A stretch of DNA of 64,000 nt, taken from Leptospira brenneri. GTDB taxonomy: Bacteria > Spirochaetota > Leptospiria > Leptospirales > Leptospiraceae. Location of the stretch: positions 1-64,000 of the forward strand of contig NZ_NPDQ01000005.1 in assembly GCF_002812125.1 (NCBI RefSeq), in the 5' to 3' direction. The stretch's first letter is position 1; each line of letters starts with the position of its first letter. Shown here piece after piece: positions 1 to 7,638 of this stretch. The translations under genes and the position numbers were made by a program. The notes beneath the pieces were generated by a model. That model searched no databases, was not told the DNA's origin, and saw only the letters and a program-made list of their open reading frames with translations.

Positions 1-47
1 TGGATTCAGCCAAGTGATACTAATCGCTCGATCGGCTTGACCATATT
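1..47 (+). rRNA. rrl: 23S rRNA, 3' end (partial)
   Basis: The first bases include GATACTAATCGCTCGATCGG followed by CTTGACC, the conserved 3' terminus of bacterial 23S rRNA. Only the last ~45 nt lie in the window and the exact end is estimated. No 5S rRNA follows in the next 500 bases, which fits the dispersed rRNA genes of Leptospira. Confidence 0.85.
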
Positions 48-125
48 ACAATATACACGTGCTAAACGTGTATGTCATTGAAAGCATTGTTTGTTAACTT
101 ATATGTCGTATACAAATGTTGGGAG

Positions 126-158
126 AAGCTCTGAATGGAAAAGTTCAGGGCTTTTTTT
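126..158 (+). terminator. Rho-independent terminator after 23S rRNA
   Basis: Arms AAGCTCTGAA and TTCAGGGCTT form a 10-bp stem with one G-U pair around an 8-nt loop, followed by a run of T. It lies ~80 nt after the 23S end. The bases just upstream (104-128, TGTCGTATAC..TTGGGAGAAG) recur before the second terminator. Confidence 0.8.
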
Positions 159-204
159 AGTTGTGAGAATTTTTTTCTTCAATCTCAGGTTACCCTTGCA
201 GAAT

Positions 205-310
205 GTATTTCCATCGGAGGCGGCGCAGGATTGCGGAGCTCGCGAGTCTGGGCAAGGACGCCCAGTCGAGCAGGAGATGGGAAGGCATTCTGCTGTGTCT
301 CCGCAGGCTT
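205..310. other. GC-rich non-coding segment
   Basis: This stretch between the two terminators is clearly richer in G+C than its surroundings and includes the small hairpin GGGCAAGGACGCCC. Overlapping short reading frames exist in several frames, but none has a ribosome-binding site or recognisable protein sequence. It may be an untranslated RNA or a relic of a repeat. I see no tRNA or 5S fold. Confidence 0.35.
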
Positions 311-388
311 TCCCTCGATCCTGGTTGATAAGAATCAATTCTGGAAAAGGAAAAGAACAGAACCTCTGTCGTATACATTTGTTGGGAG

Positions 389-421
389 AAGCCTTTGGTC
401 ATAAGATCAAGGGCTTTTTTT
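389..421 (+). terminator. Second, related rho-independent terminator
   Basis: Arms AAGCCTTTGGTC and GATCAAGGGCTT pair over 12 bp with two G-U pairs around ATAA, followed by seven T. The preceding bases 367-391 repeat 104-128 almost exactly, so the terminator plus its leader is a duplicated module whose stem has diverged by compensating changes. Confidence 0.8.
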
Positions 422-581
422 ATGTCTTGAGGGGAGAGTGGTTAAAGCTTTAAATCTGTTCAGGGGTAAATAGATGGCTTCGTATAATACGATTTCTTAG
501 CTTTTCATGTTGGTGAAAAGTAAATCTATATTTTTGACAAATGTATGGAAGAAATAAAATTGCCAATCATGGGCATTCTAA

Positions 582-2621
582 ATGATTAAATATCGGCCTG
601 AGATAGATGGTTTACGCGCAGTCGCAGTAATATCTGTTATCTTTTTCCATGCAGGTTTTACCTTCTTTGAAGGCGGATTCATCGGTGTTGATGTTTTTTT
701 TGTAATTAGCGGATTTCTTGTAACATCTACAATACTAACGGAATTGGAGAAAGACCAATTTTCTATCATTAACTTTTATGAAAGACGTGCGCGGCGAATA
801 TTGCCAGCTTTGTTTTTTCTTTTAGCTATCAGCTTCCCTATTGCATGGATTGTTTTTTTACCCAAAGACCTTGAAAGCTATCTTAAAAGCTTAAGTGCAA
901 TTCCAATATTTAGTGCAAACGTTTTTTTTTTAAAGGATGTTGAGTATTTTTCAACGGCATCAGAATTAAAGCCACTACTACATACATGGAGTCTTGCTGT
1001 TGAGGAGCAGTATTATATTTTTTTTCCTCTACTAATTTTGTTTACTAGAACAAGAAACAAAAAAAGCAAGAGACAAATTTTATTCGTTATTTTGCTTTTT
1101 CTTGCCAGCGTAAGTTTAATCTATTCGCAGAATTTGTCTTCCTCAAAAGTCTCTACAAACTTCTATTTACTTCCAAGTAGATTTTGGGAAATTGCAATAG
1201 GTTCTATTCTTGCATTCATTCCTACATCTGTTTATATGATTTCAACTTCGAAAAAACAATTACTAAGCTTTGTTGGTATTAGTTTGATTCTTCTTTCGGT
1301 AGTTATGTTTAGGCGAGATACACCTTGGCCAAGTTTTTATACTTTGATTCCGACTATTGGAACAGTATTCATTATTATGTTTGCAAATACTTCTGATACA
1401 TTTGTTGGGAGTCTATTGAGTAATAAATTTTTTGTACAGATAGGGCTTATTTCTTACAGTGCTTATTTATGGCATCAACCAATTTTTGCATTTAGTCGTT
1501 ATACCTTTAGTTCAAATTATTTAAATACATATACTATGTTTATTTTATCTTTTCTTTCGATGTTCCTTGCTTATAGTAGCTGGAAATATTTTGAGCTGCC
1601 TTTTCGAGATAAAATACGATTCCCTCGCGTGCTTTTGTTTAGACTAAGTTTAATTCTCAGTTTATTCTTTATTGTGTTTGGCTATTCACTTTCCAGGGTA
1701 TTTCGTTATTTTCAAGGAGAATCAATTGTCGCAAAACAATTATTAAGTAAGGGATTCGCCTATGCAAAACTCATTTCAGATGAGCGTATTTTTGTAAGGG
1801 AGCGAATTCATCTCCAAGATAAAAGTCCTGATATACTGATTATTGGGTCATCAAGAATCATGTCTATTGATGGTATTTTGGGTAAAGAGTCTTTGGGACT
1901 TGGAGTAAGTGGTGCCTCAATTGAAGATGACATTGCAATCGTATACATGAGTACTAGGAAATTGAACCCTAGCAAAATTTTGATCGGTGCAGATCCTTGG
2001 CTGTTTAATCTAAATTGCGGTCATGAACGCTGGAAATCCTTAGCAAGTGAGTATTATGAAGCCCTTGGAGAAAAAACTCAAAACAAAAATAGTCCAAAAG
2101 AAATCAACTCATTAGGATATTCAATAATCAATTTATATGAAACATTAAATTTTTCTTTGAAAAACTCCCCAATAGATGATGCGACTGAGTTTCATGCTAA
2201 GATTCGTCGTGATGGGTATCATATTTATGACCTTATCTATAGTTCTAAGTCGCAAAAGGAAATTGAATCTGAATTTAATGCTCAGATAAACTATGGTATG
2301 GATCAATATGTTTTTTCGCCTAAAGCTAAAATGGAATTTATAGATATGCTTCGAGAGCAGTCTCAAAAAAGGGAAGTAGCTTTAATTTTGACGCCATACC
2401 ACCCGCAGTTATATGAGAAAATGAAGAAAGAAAAGCCGATTTTTCTAATAATCGAAAAAGAGTTTCGGGATCTCGCTAGGGAAAATAATATTTTAATCAT
2501 TGGTTCATATGATCCAGATAAAGTAGGTTGTGCAGCGGATGAGTTTTATGACGGAATGCACCCTCGTGCCCAATGTATGAAAAAAGTAATGAGTCAAACA
2601 TCATTTTCTCATAAGAAATAG
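582..2621 (+). CDS. OafA/YrhL-type membrane O-acyltransferase with SGNH domain
   Basis: This 679-residue protein has the two-part layout of OafA/YrhL O-acetyltransferases. Residues ~1-350 form an acyltransferase-3 domain with about ten membrane helices, opening with the family signature YRPEIDGLRAVAV and a conserved His in FFHAGF. Residues ~400-679 form a periplasmic SGNH-like domain, with the nucleophile Ser in IIGSSR and a late Asp/His pair in YDGMHPR. Such enzymes acylate surface sugars (LPS O-antigen or other glycans); the substrate cannot be told here. No polysaccharide genes lie next to it. A TTGACA element lies ~45 bases upstream of the ATG, and the ribosome-binding site is weak. Confidence 0.88.
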   Translation: MIKYRPEIDGLRAVAVISVIFFHAGFTFFEGGFIGVDVFFVISGFLVTSTILTELEKDQFSIINFYERRARRILPALFFLLAISFPIAWIVFLPKDLESYLKSLSAIPIFSANVFFLKDVEYFSTASELKPLLHTWSLAVEEQYYIFFPLLILFTRTRNKKSKRQILFVILLFLASVSLIYSQNLSSSKVSTNFYLLPSRFWEIAIGSILAFIPTSVYMISTSKKQLLSFVGISLILLSVVMFRRDTPWPSFYTLIPTIGTVFIIMFANTSDTFVGSLLSNKFFVQIGLISYSAYLWHQPIFAFSRYTFSSNYLNTYTMFILSFLSMFLAYSSWKYFELPFRDKIRFPRVLLFRLSLILSLFFIVFGYSLSRVFRYFQGESIVAKQLLSKGFAYAKLISDERIFVRERIHLQDKSPDILIIGSSRIMSIDGILGKESLGLGVSGASIEDDIAIVYMSTRKLNPSKILIGADPWLFNLNCGHERWKSLASEYYEALGEKTQNKNSPKEINSLGYSIINLYETLNFSLKNSPIDDATEFHAKIRRDGYHIYDLIYSSKSQKEIESEFNAQINYGMDQYVFSPKAKMEFIDMLREQSQKREVALILTPYHPQLYEKMKKEKPIFLIIEKEFRDLARENNILIIGSYDPDKVGCAADEFYDGMHPRAQCMKKVMSQTSFSHKK

Positions 2622-2840
2622 ATCCGAATTTGCTTTGTTAGAATTCAAAGATTAAATTTAGCCATAGAGTTATTCCTTTCTTCTAATACACCTGGATTAG
2701 CTCTGAATGACAGAACTCCCGAAGGTGTATCTTTAGAAAAAAATCTCTTTTTACTCAATACAACGTACTCTGGACTCTCGACTTATGATTTCGGATTTCA
2801 TTTATCGATTTGGGAGAAGTTCTTAGGTAAGTTTAACTGA
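2622..2840 (+). pseudogene. Remnant of an unidentified gene (C-terminal part)
   Basis: Directly after the acyltransferase stop the same frame stays open for about 72 codons and reads like real protein (for example LALNDRTPEGVSLEKNL and YDFGFHLSIWEKF). There is no start codon or ribosome-binding site. The frame ends at a TGA formed exactly where the transposed AEC transporter fragment begins. I infer the tail of a gene cut by that rearrangement; its family is unknown. Confidence 0.4.
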
Positions 2841-3225
2841 GTATGGTTCGTATTTTAAAGGAGCCTATGGAATTTTAGGAATGATGATTTTAGGGATGGG
2901 GCTTTCCGGTTTAAAAGGTGGAGGTCATCTTGATTGGAAATTTATTAACCTTTCTCTTGTTTTTAAGTTTATTCTTTGGCCACTTTTAATGTTTGGTTTG
3001 ATTGCATTGGATCATTATATCCTTCACTATCTAAATCCAGAGTTTTATATAGTGGCGATCATATTTGCATTAGTGCCAATGGCAGGGAATACGGTGACTC
3101 TCGCGGTTTTACTCAAGACGAAACCGGAAAAAGCTTCCATCGTCGTTTTTATTAGTACGGTGATTGCGATTCTTTATATTCCCCTTATGCTTGTTCTTAC
3201 AAGTTTACTTCCGTTTCCAGTTCCT
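2838..3225 (+). pseudogene. Truncated duplicate of AEC transporter gene
   Basis: These ~388 bases match 8191-8578 of the intact AEC transporter with only about seven mismatches (~98%). The copy holds the last third of the gene without start or stop. An open frame from 2881 runs past the break to 3303, but it begins inside the transporter and ends in unrelated sequence, so it is not expected to make a working protein. The copy is in the same orientation as the parent, ~5.3 kb away. No insertion sequence or target-site duplication is visible at its ends. Confidence 0.85.
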
Positions 3226-3616
3226 CCGGACTTTCTACCCACAATGCATGGACAGTATCAAAAAATTCTTTTACCTTCCGTATCTTGCCTTCTTGTAAGG
3301 TAAAGAGAAAATGATAATGGTTGTTATACTGTTTCCCTGTGGACTTTCGAATTCCGAGTGATTCTGCAACTACGCTCACTCGGTCTTCTTCTGCCGTCAT
3401 TTCTTTCAAGGTGAACTGGAAGTTTTCAAATGCTCTAAAGATCATTTTAAATCCAAAGGATATCTTTTTTAAGTCGTAATCACCAGAAACCGGTATATTT
3501 CCTAAAATCCACCAATGTAAGTCATCATCTAATAATGCGAATGCTTCTTTCATATTTCGTTCATTCAGATGATTAAAAAAATCGGTAACTATCTTTTTAT
3601 TAGCAGGTAAGTTCAT
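3197..3616 (-). CDS. SnoaL/NTF2-like (ketosteroid-isomerase fold) protein
   Basis: This 139-residue protein has the pattern of small NTF2-like proteins: an N-terminal helix (VTDFFNHLNERNMKEAFALL), the DDDLHWWI strand typical of the SnoaL group, and a C-terminal KIRKVKEFFDT strand. The family includes isomerases, hydrolases and many proteins of unknown role, so no reaction is assigned. The ATG at 3614-3616 is chosen because AAGGAA lies just upstream; a longer frame to 3736 lacks such a site. Its last ~9 codons and stop lie inside the transposed AEC fragment read antisense, so the native C-terminus has probably been replaced. A perfect palindrome lies upstream. Confidence 0.75.
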   Translation of the reverse strand: MNLPANKKIVTDFFNHLNERNMKEAFALLDDDLHWWILGNIPVSGDYDLKKISFGFKMIFRAFENFQFTLKEMTAEEDRVSVVAESLGIRKSTGKQYNNHYHFLFTLQEGKIRKVKEFFDTVHALWVESPEELETEVNL

Positions 3617-3663
3617 ATGAAATTCCTTCCCAATCGGTATTTTTTGAAAACCAGAGTTAATAT

Positions 3664-3681
3664 GTAGACCAATTGGTCTAC
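3664..3681. promoter_or_regulatory. Perfect 18-bp palindrome, TetR-type operator candidate
   Basis: GTAGACCAATTGGTCTAC is a perfect palindrome ~48 bp upstream of the SnoaL-like start. Its length and symmetry suit a TetR-family dimer. No TetR gene is in the window, so the regulator would act from elsewhere. Confidence 0.55.
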
Positions 3682-3725
3682 GTTTAGTAGCAGGTGCATC
3701 TTCTGTCGATCGAAAACTATCGTAA

Positions 3726-3896
3726 AAAAATATCATCCATTATTTACGTAATTTTGATTCGCGTAAATCAACCTATAAACTTTATGTAGCACTTTTGCTT
3801 CTCGGAATGTTTGGTTTTCTGACAAGAAAATGGATGAGGTGGAAAAGGAATCGTCCATTACGGCTAAATCAAATTTTTACTACATACTTGGTTTAA
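3726..3896 (+). pseudogene. Possible remnant of a membrane-protein gene
   Basis: An open stretch with no start codon reads as a hydrophobic segment followed by basic residues (LYVALLLLGMFGFLTRKWMR) and ends in TAA at 3894. It lies in the same scarred region as the other broken genes. It could be a decayed gene tail or chance. Confidence 0.22.
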
Positions 3897-3909
3897 TCTT
3901 ATTTTTGTT

Positions 3910-5148
3910 CTAAGTTGCTAAACATATCACTTCATATACGGTAATTGGTTTTGATTTTCCTTTGACAATGACTTGGTCAATTTCTCGAATTTCAAAACCA
4001 TCCTCTAACGAATATTTACCGTCTACTTGTTTGAAAGTAGACTCGGAAATAAGTATAGGGCAATTGTAATGTTTTGTTAATCCTTCAATCCTAGAAGCTA
4101 AGTTTACATTGTCACCGATTACTGTGTAATCTAATCTTCTATCTGAGCCAATATTACCAACGATTGCCTCTCCTGTATGGATTCCAATTCCGACTTCTAG
4201 TTTGTCTACAGGACTATTCATTCTCAGATTTAACTTTTCTAATTCACGAATCATGGAAACAGCGGATTTGACGGCACGGAGAGCATCATCGTCTCGTTTG
4301 ATAGGGGCGCCGAATATAGTCATGATAGCATCTCCGATAAACTTATCAATGGTCCCGTTAAATCTAAAAATTACATCTGTCATACGAGACAAATATTCAT
4401 TTAAAAATTGAACAACTTCTTCGGCAGATCTTTGTTCTGCAAATTTTGTAAAAGATCGGATATCGGAAAAAAGAATGGTTACTTCCTTATTTTCTCCACC
4501 TGGTTCAAGTTGTACTTTGTTTTTGTAAAACTCGCTGACTAGTTGGGAAGGAAGATATCTTTCCATCATTTGTTTTGCATTTGCTTCTTTCACCATTTCG
4601 ATATTGGAAACAGTAGTCACATAACCAACTGCTAAGATCATTCCGAAACCGATCATCATCGGTATTAAATCAAATGGATAACCTTCCCCTAATCCGATGG
4701 AAATCACCAGAAAATAAACAAAAGCAATGAAAGCCCCGAAGATGGTTCCGATTTTAGAATGTCTCAATAGATTGAACTGGTAAATGAAAATAGCACTAGT
4801 CATTGCGATAAAATAAATGAGTCCATTCTCTTTTTGGATGGTCGGATCTAAATAGATCATTAGGCCAATAATAAAATAATCGATGGTGATTGTGAAAAAT
4901 TTTAAGTAATGTTTGTAAGGTAAAAATGTTACAACAGGCAATACGATACTAGCAAAAATAAGAAATATAAAGTCGAGTGTAACTGTTACTAAACTTGGGG
5001 TAACAATTGTGTATTTGATCCAACCAAGATACGATAATGAATCCATAATAGATGTTATGGAAAATAAAACGAACCTGACAAGGGCCACTGTCTTTTCGTT
5101 TTTCATCTCCCTTGAAATCAAAATCTCATCAACGATTGATTGTTTCAT
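3910..5148 (-). CDS. Membrane-bound class III adenylate cyclase
   Basis: This 412-residue protein has six hydrophobic segments (~residues 25-190) and a class III nucleotidyl cyclase domain (~220-405). Metal-binding Asp residues are in FSDIRSFT and DKFIGDAIM. The Lys of DKFIGD and the Asp of LDYTVIGD are the adenine-selecting residues, so ATP is the likely substrate. The transition-state Asn/Arg are in GDNVNLASRIEG. It is predicted to make cAMP at the inner membrane in response to an unknown signal. The ATG is followed by MKQSIVDEIL. A perfect inverted repeat lies ~35 bp upstream. It stands alone as a transcription unit. Confidence 0.9.
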   Translation of the reverse strand: MKQSIVDEILISREMKNEKTVALVRFVLFSITSIMDSLSYLGWIKYTIVTPSLVTVTLDFIFLIFASIVLPVVTFLPYKHYLKFFTITIDYFIIGLMIYLDPTIQKENGLIYFIAMTSAIFIYQFNLLRHSKIGTIFGAFIAFVYFLVISIGLGEGYPFDLIPMMIGFGMILAVGYVTTVSNIEMVKEANAKQMMERYLPSQLVSEFYKNKVQLEPGGENKEVTILFSDIRSFTKFAEQRSAEEVVQFLNEYLSRMTDVIFRFNGTIDKFIGDAIMTIFGAPIKRDDDALRAVKSAVSMIRELEKLNLRMNSPVDKLEVGIGIHTGEAIVGNIGSDRRLDYTVIGDNVNLASRIEGLTKHYNCPILISESTFKQVDGKYSLEDGFEIREIDQVIVKGKSKPITVYEVICLAT

Positions 5149-5182
5149 TTATCATTCCCTATATAAAATTCATAAAGTATTT

Positions 5183-5206
5183 CTAAACATAAGATTTTAT
5201 GTTTAG
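5183..5206. promoter_or_regulatory. Perfect 10-4-10 inverted repeat upstream of adenylate cyclase
   Basis: Arms CTAAACATAA and TTATGTTTAG flank GATT, 35 bp upstream of the cyclase start. It is a candidate dimeric repressor site or a 5'-leader hairpin. The rest of 5149-5546 holds a second hairpin (5225-5257) and no gene. Confidence 0.45.
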
Positions 5207-5224
5207 GGTATTTTGAGACGCAAT

Positions 5225-5257
5225 CGCCATTGTAGGTATGGAGTAGATGCAGTGGCG
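5225..5257. other. Intergenic hairpin
   Basis: CGCCATTG and CAGTGGCG pair over 8 bp with one G-U around a 17-nt loop. It sits mid-way between two divergent genes, so it is not an obvious terminator. Function unknown. Confidence 0.3.
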
Positions 5258-5546
5258 ACTCAATTTTACTTCTTAAGGATTTTGTCTTACTGTAAAGGAA
5301 ATAGGTAAGGGTTGTTCTAGATCCAACCAAACATTTCGAATGGTCCGATCCGATTCGCGGTAGTTTTGACCAAATCGGTTTCGCTGTGGCAAAGATTCGA
5401 GAAAATTTAATTCGAAAAGCGGTTTTCTTTATCTAAAGAATGGAAATTTTTTTTCCATAGAATTTACTTTCTGGAATCTAAATCGAATTGCGTTATTGAA
5501 AAGATATGTTAAGATACCCGATAACTTTCGACTGGTAAAGGATCTT

Positions 5547-6899
5547 ATGAAAAAAATTATTTCATATTTTATTTTCTTCCTTTGTGTTTCTTTCTGTCCC
5601 GCACTTCGAAGTGAAACCCTCCTTTTGAAATCCGGAGAGAAATTGGAAGGCAATATCGTCGACCAAGACAAGGATTATGTGACCTTCAAACTTGCTGACG
5701 GAACTACAAAAGTTTATAAAAAAACTCAGATCAAAAAGATTTCATATGCTAAGGTCGTAGATCAGGCTTCCAAAAAGGAGGAGGCGCAGAAGATTGAAAA
5801 AGAGGAAGCCGAGAAAAAGAAAATAAAAGAAATGGAGCTAGCAGAAAAACAGAAAGCGGATTTCGAAAATAATAAACTCGAGGAGGAAAAACGCAAAGCC
5901 AACGAAGAAAAAGCCAAAAGAAGAGATGAGGAATTAGCAAAAACTAAACGTCATTATTTGGAAGCTTCATTCGGAATAGGAAATGGGAAAGAACAATCAG
6001 AATTAAGGCCATTTTACCAAACCATTCAATACGCTGGACTTTTATTTAGTAGCTCTGGTCAGGCAGAGATTCTTACCAATCCATATAAGACAGCTAACAA
6101 TAGTAAATCTGGTAGAATTAAATATGTTTGGAATCGATTCTCACTTGAACTAAAAGGGATAGAAGCGAAGGGAATCATTGAACCCAATGGTTTTCAAACT
6201 TTATCTTTCGGAAGCGGTGGCGGATCTGGTGGTTCTTCTGGAGAAAGAGTTGTTAATATTCTTTTAGGTGATGCAAATTCAAAATTCCAAAAAGTTTCCT
6301 CTCGAATTGGTTTTACTCCTTATCCTTTGCCTTCTTTAGATCTCCAGGTAGTAGGTGGGATCGATAGGATTTGGACGAGTGCTAGTGAAGAAGTGGATAG
6401 CGTAGGAGGAATCACACCAACAGGTATGAATCCTGTTCGAATCAGTTATCGTGAATATTCTAGCAGTTTCCGAGGTGGAAGTTTAGGAATCGGATTTGAA
6501 TACGAGTTTTTAGATCGATTTACTCTTCAAGGGCAATTTGTTCATATCAGTGGCAAAACTATATCCTCTGCAAAAAACTATGAATACAGGGCAAATGGGT
6601 CTAATGGAAGTTTTCTTCCTAATGCGACAGGTTTGGATTACTGGTGGACATCTAAGGGAAGAGAATTGAACCTAAGACTTTCGGCGAGAGTATATAATAA
6701 CCTGAGCGTATTTATCGAAGCAAGTGATATGATATTGAAGAACACTTTGCAAACTGGTTATATATCAGATAATGAAGGTAGCTCTGATCAAATTGGTTTA
6801 AAATTGTTTGGACCAAAAATCATTATTCCTATTTTACACGATTCTAAAACAATACTTACCTACTACCAAATAGGTGCAAATTATCGTTTTGATTTTTGA
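5547..6899 (+). CDS. Outer-membrane beta-barrel protein with coiled-coil linker
   Basis: This 450-residue exported protein starts at the ATG at 5547, preceded by AAAGGA and opening a clear signal peptide (MKKIISYFIFFLCVSFCPA). Residues ~25-70 form a small beta domain (LLLKSGEKLEGNIVDQDKDY). Residues ~75-145 are a very charged Lys/Glu helix, likely a coiled coil. The remainder alternates polar and aromatic residues like a barrel and ends in YRFDF, the terminal aromatic typical of proteins inserted by BamA. I infer an outer-membrane protein with a periplasmic N-terminal arm. No enzymatic motif is seen. It stands as a single transcription unit. Confidence 0.7.
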   Translation: MKKIISYFIFFLCVSFCPALRSETLLLKSGEKLEGNIVDQDKDYVTFKLADGTTKVYKKTQIKKISYAKVVDQASKKEEAQKIEKEEAEKKKIKEMELAEKQKADFENNKLEEEKRKANEEKAKRRDEELAKTKRHYLEASFGIGNGKEQSELRPFYQTIQYAGLLFSSSGQAEILTNPYKTANNSKSGRIKYVWNRFSLELKGIEAKGIIEPNGFQTLSFGSGGGSGGSSGERVVNILLGDANSKFQKVSSRIGFTPYPLPSLDLQVVGGIDRIWTSASEEVDSVGGITPTGMNPVRISYREYSSSFRGGSLGIGFEYEFLDRFTLQGQFVHISGKTISSAKNYEYRANGSNGSFLPNATGLDYWWTSKGRELNLRLSARVYNNLSVFIEASDMILKNTLQTGYISDNEGSSDQIGLKLFGPKIIIPILHDSKTILTYYQIGANYRFDF

Positions 6900-6931
6900 A
6901 GTTTTCTGGAATTTCGCAAACTTCAATTTGG

Positions 6932-7321
6932 CTAATTCTTGTTCTGTTTTTGAAGGAATAAATAAGAAACAAAAATGATTACGAGTATCGAATCAAAAAC
7001 AAGGGCAATGCCGGACCTCATAAGAAAAGATGTTCCATAAATAAGATTGAGTATCACAAAAATACTTTTGCTTACGGAAGCCACTACCAGAACCAAGTTG
7101 CGAGTATGTTCGTGATAGGCTCCATAAATCAGCATTCCACCAACAATGGCTATCAAAGCAGCCCAATTGCGAACAATAATATTGGCCAAATCTCCATTCA
7201 ATGTATCACCAAATGTTAATGTTAGTCCTAAACTTGGGTGGAGTGCAGAAAGGAGCATGGAGCAGGTGATGATTCCTGAGCCGAGCATGATCCATTTGAT
7301 ATTAGAAAAGATTAAATTCAT
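6932..7321 (-). CDS. Small integral membrane protein, unknown function
   Basis: This 129-residue protein has four predicted membrane helices (WIMLGSGIITCSMLLSAL; WAALIAIVGGMLIYGAYH; LVVASVSKSIFVILNL; ALVFDSILVIIFVSYLF). The ATG at 7319-7321 is preferred over a TTG 12 codons upstream that lacks a ribosome-binding site. The only Shine-Dalgarno candidate for the ATG (AGGT) lies inside a perfect inverted repeat that abuts the start codon. It resembles small four-helix membrane proteins of unknown function; I do not assign a family. Confidence 0.7.
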   Translation of the reverse strand: MNLIFSNIKWIMLGSGIITCSMLLSALHPSLGLTLTFGDTLNGDLANIIVRNWAALIAIVGGMLIYGAYHEHTRNLVLVVASVSKSIFVILNLIYGTSFLMRSGIALVFDSILVIIFVSYLFLQKQNKN

Positions 7322-7343
7322 ATTGAATACCTGGGTATTCAAT
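7322..7343. promoter_or_regulatory. Perfect 10-2-10 inverted repeat abutting the start codon
   Basis: Arms ATTGAATACC and GGTATTCAAT around TG lie immediately before the ATG of the four-helix membrane protein and include its AGGT ribosome-binding site. It could be a repressor operator at the start of the message. It could also be an RNA hairpin that blocks ribosome entry. Confidence 0.55.
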
Positions 7344-7430
7344 GAAATAGAAGTCAAGAGAAATGTTTGATTTATTTTTTATCAATTTGAATTAGATTTA
7401 TCTTTTGTTATCTTTTGAAACGATAAAACC

Positions 7431-7545
7431 TTGCGTTAGGAATCCGTAGGGCTTGGTCACCTGCCATCGTTAGATGGCTGGGGACGGGAGCGAACGCGCA
7501 CCCCGAAGGAGTCCGACCCGAATTCTATCGGAACACGAAATTGAA
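7431..7545. other. GC-rich intergenic segment
   Basis: This stretch is markedly richer in G+C than its neighbours and contains the hairpin CCATCGTTAGATGG. It is not coding in any convincing frame. With the tandem repeats at 7556-7584 it fills the 317-base gap between two divergent genes. It resembles in character, not sequence, the GC-rich segment at 205-310. Confidence 0.35.
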
Positions 7546-7555
7546 ATTCATTGGG

Positions 7556-7584
7556 AACGCTCAGAGATAAATTTGTAACGCTCA
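7556..7584. promoter_or_regulatory. Tandem AACGCTCA repeats, 21-bp period
   Basis: AACGCTCA occurs at 7556 and 7577, exactly two helical turns apart, ~55 bp before the AEC transporter start. Direct repeats with this period suit an AraC- or response-regulator-type activator. The assignment rests on spacing alone. Confidence 0.35.
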
Positions 7585-7638
7585 CTATGAGATAATCGTC
7601 TAATATGTAAGTTCTATTTTTTTAAACCGGATATTCTA

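Noticed and set aside
91..453. Open reading frames of 70-120 codons on both strands after the 23S gene
   Set aside because: They overlap terminators and a GC-rich non-coding stretch, lack ribosome-binding sites and read as low-quality protein.
2881..3303. 140-codon frame as a separate AEC transporter gene
   Set aside because: It begins inside the transporter, lacks the first two thirds and runs out of the duplicated segment into unrelated bases; treated as a pseudogene fragment.
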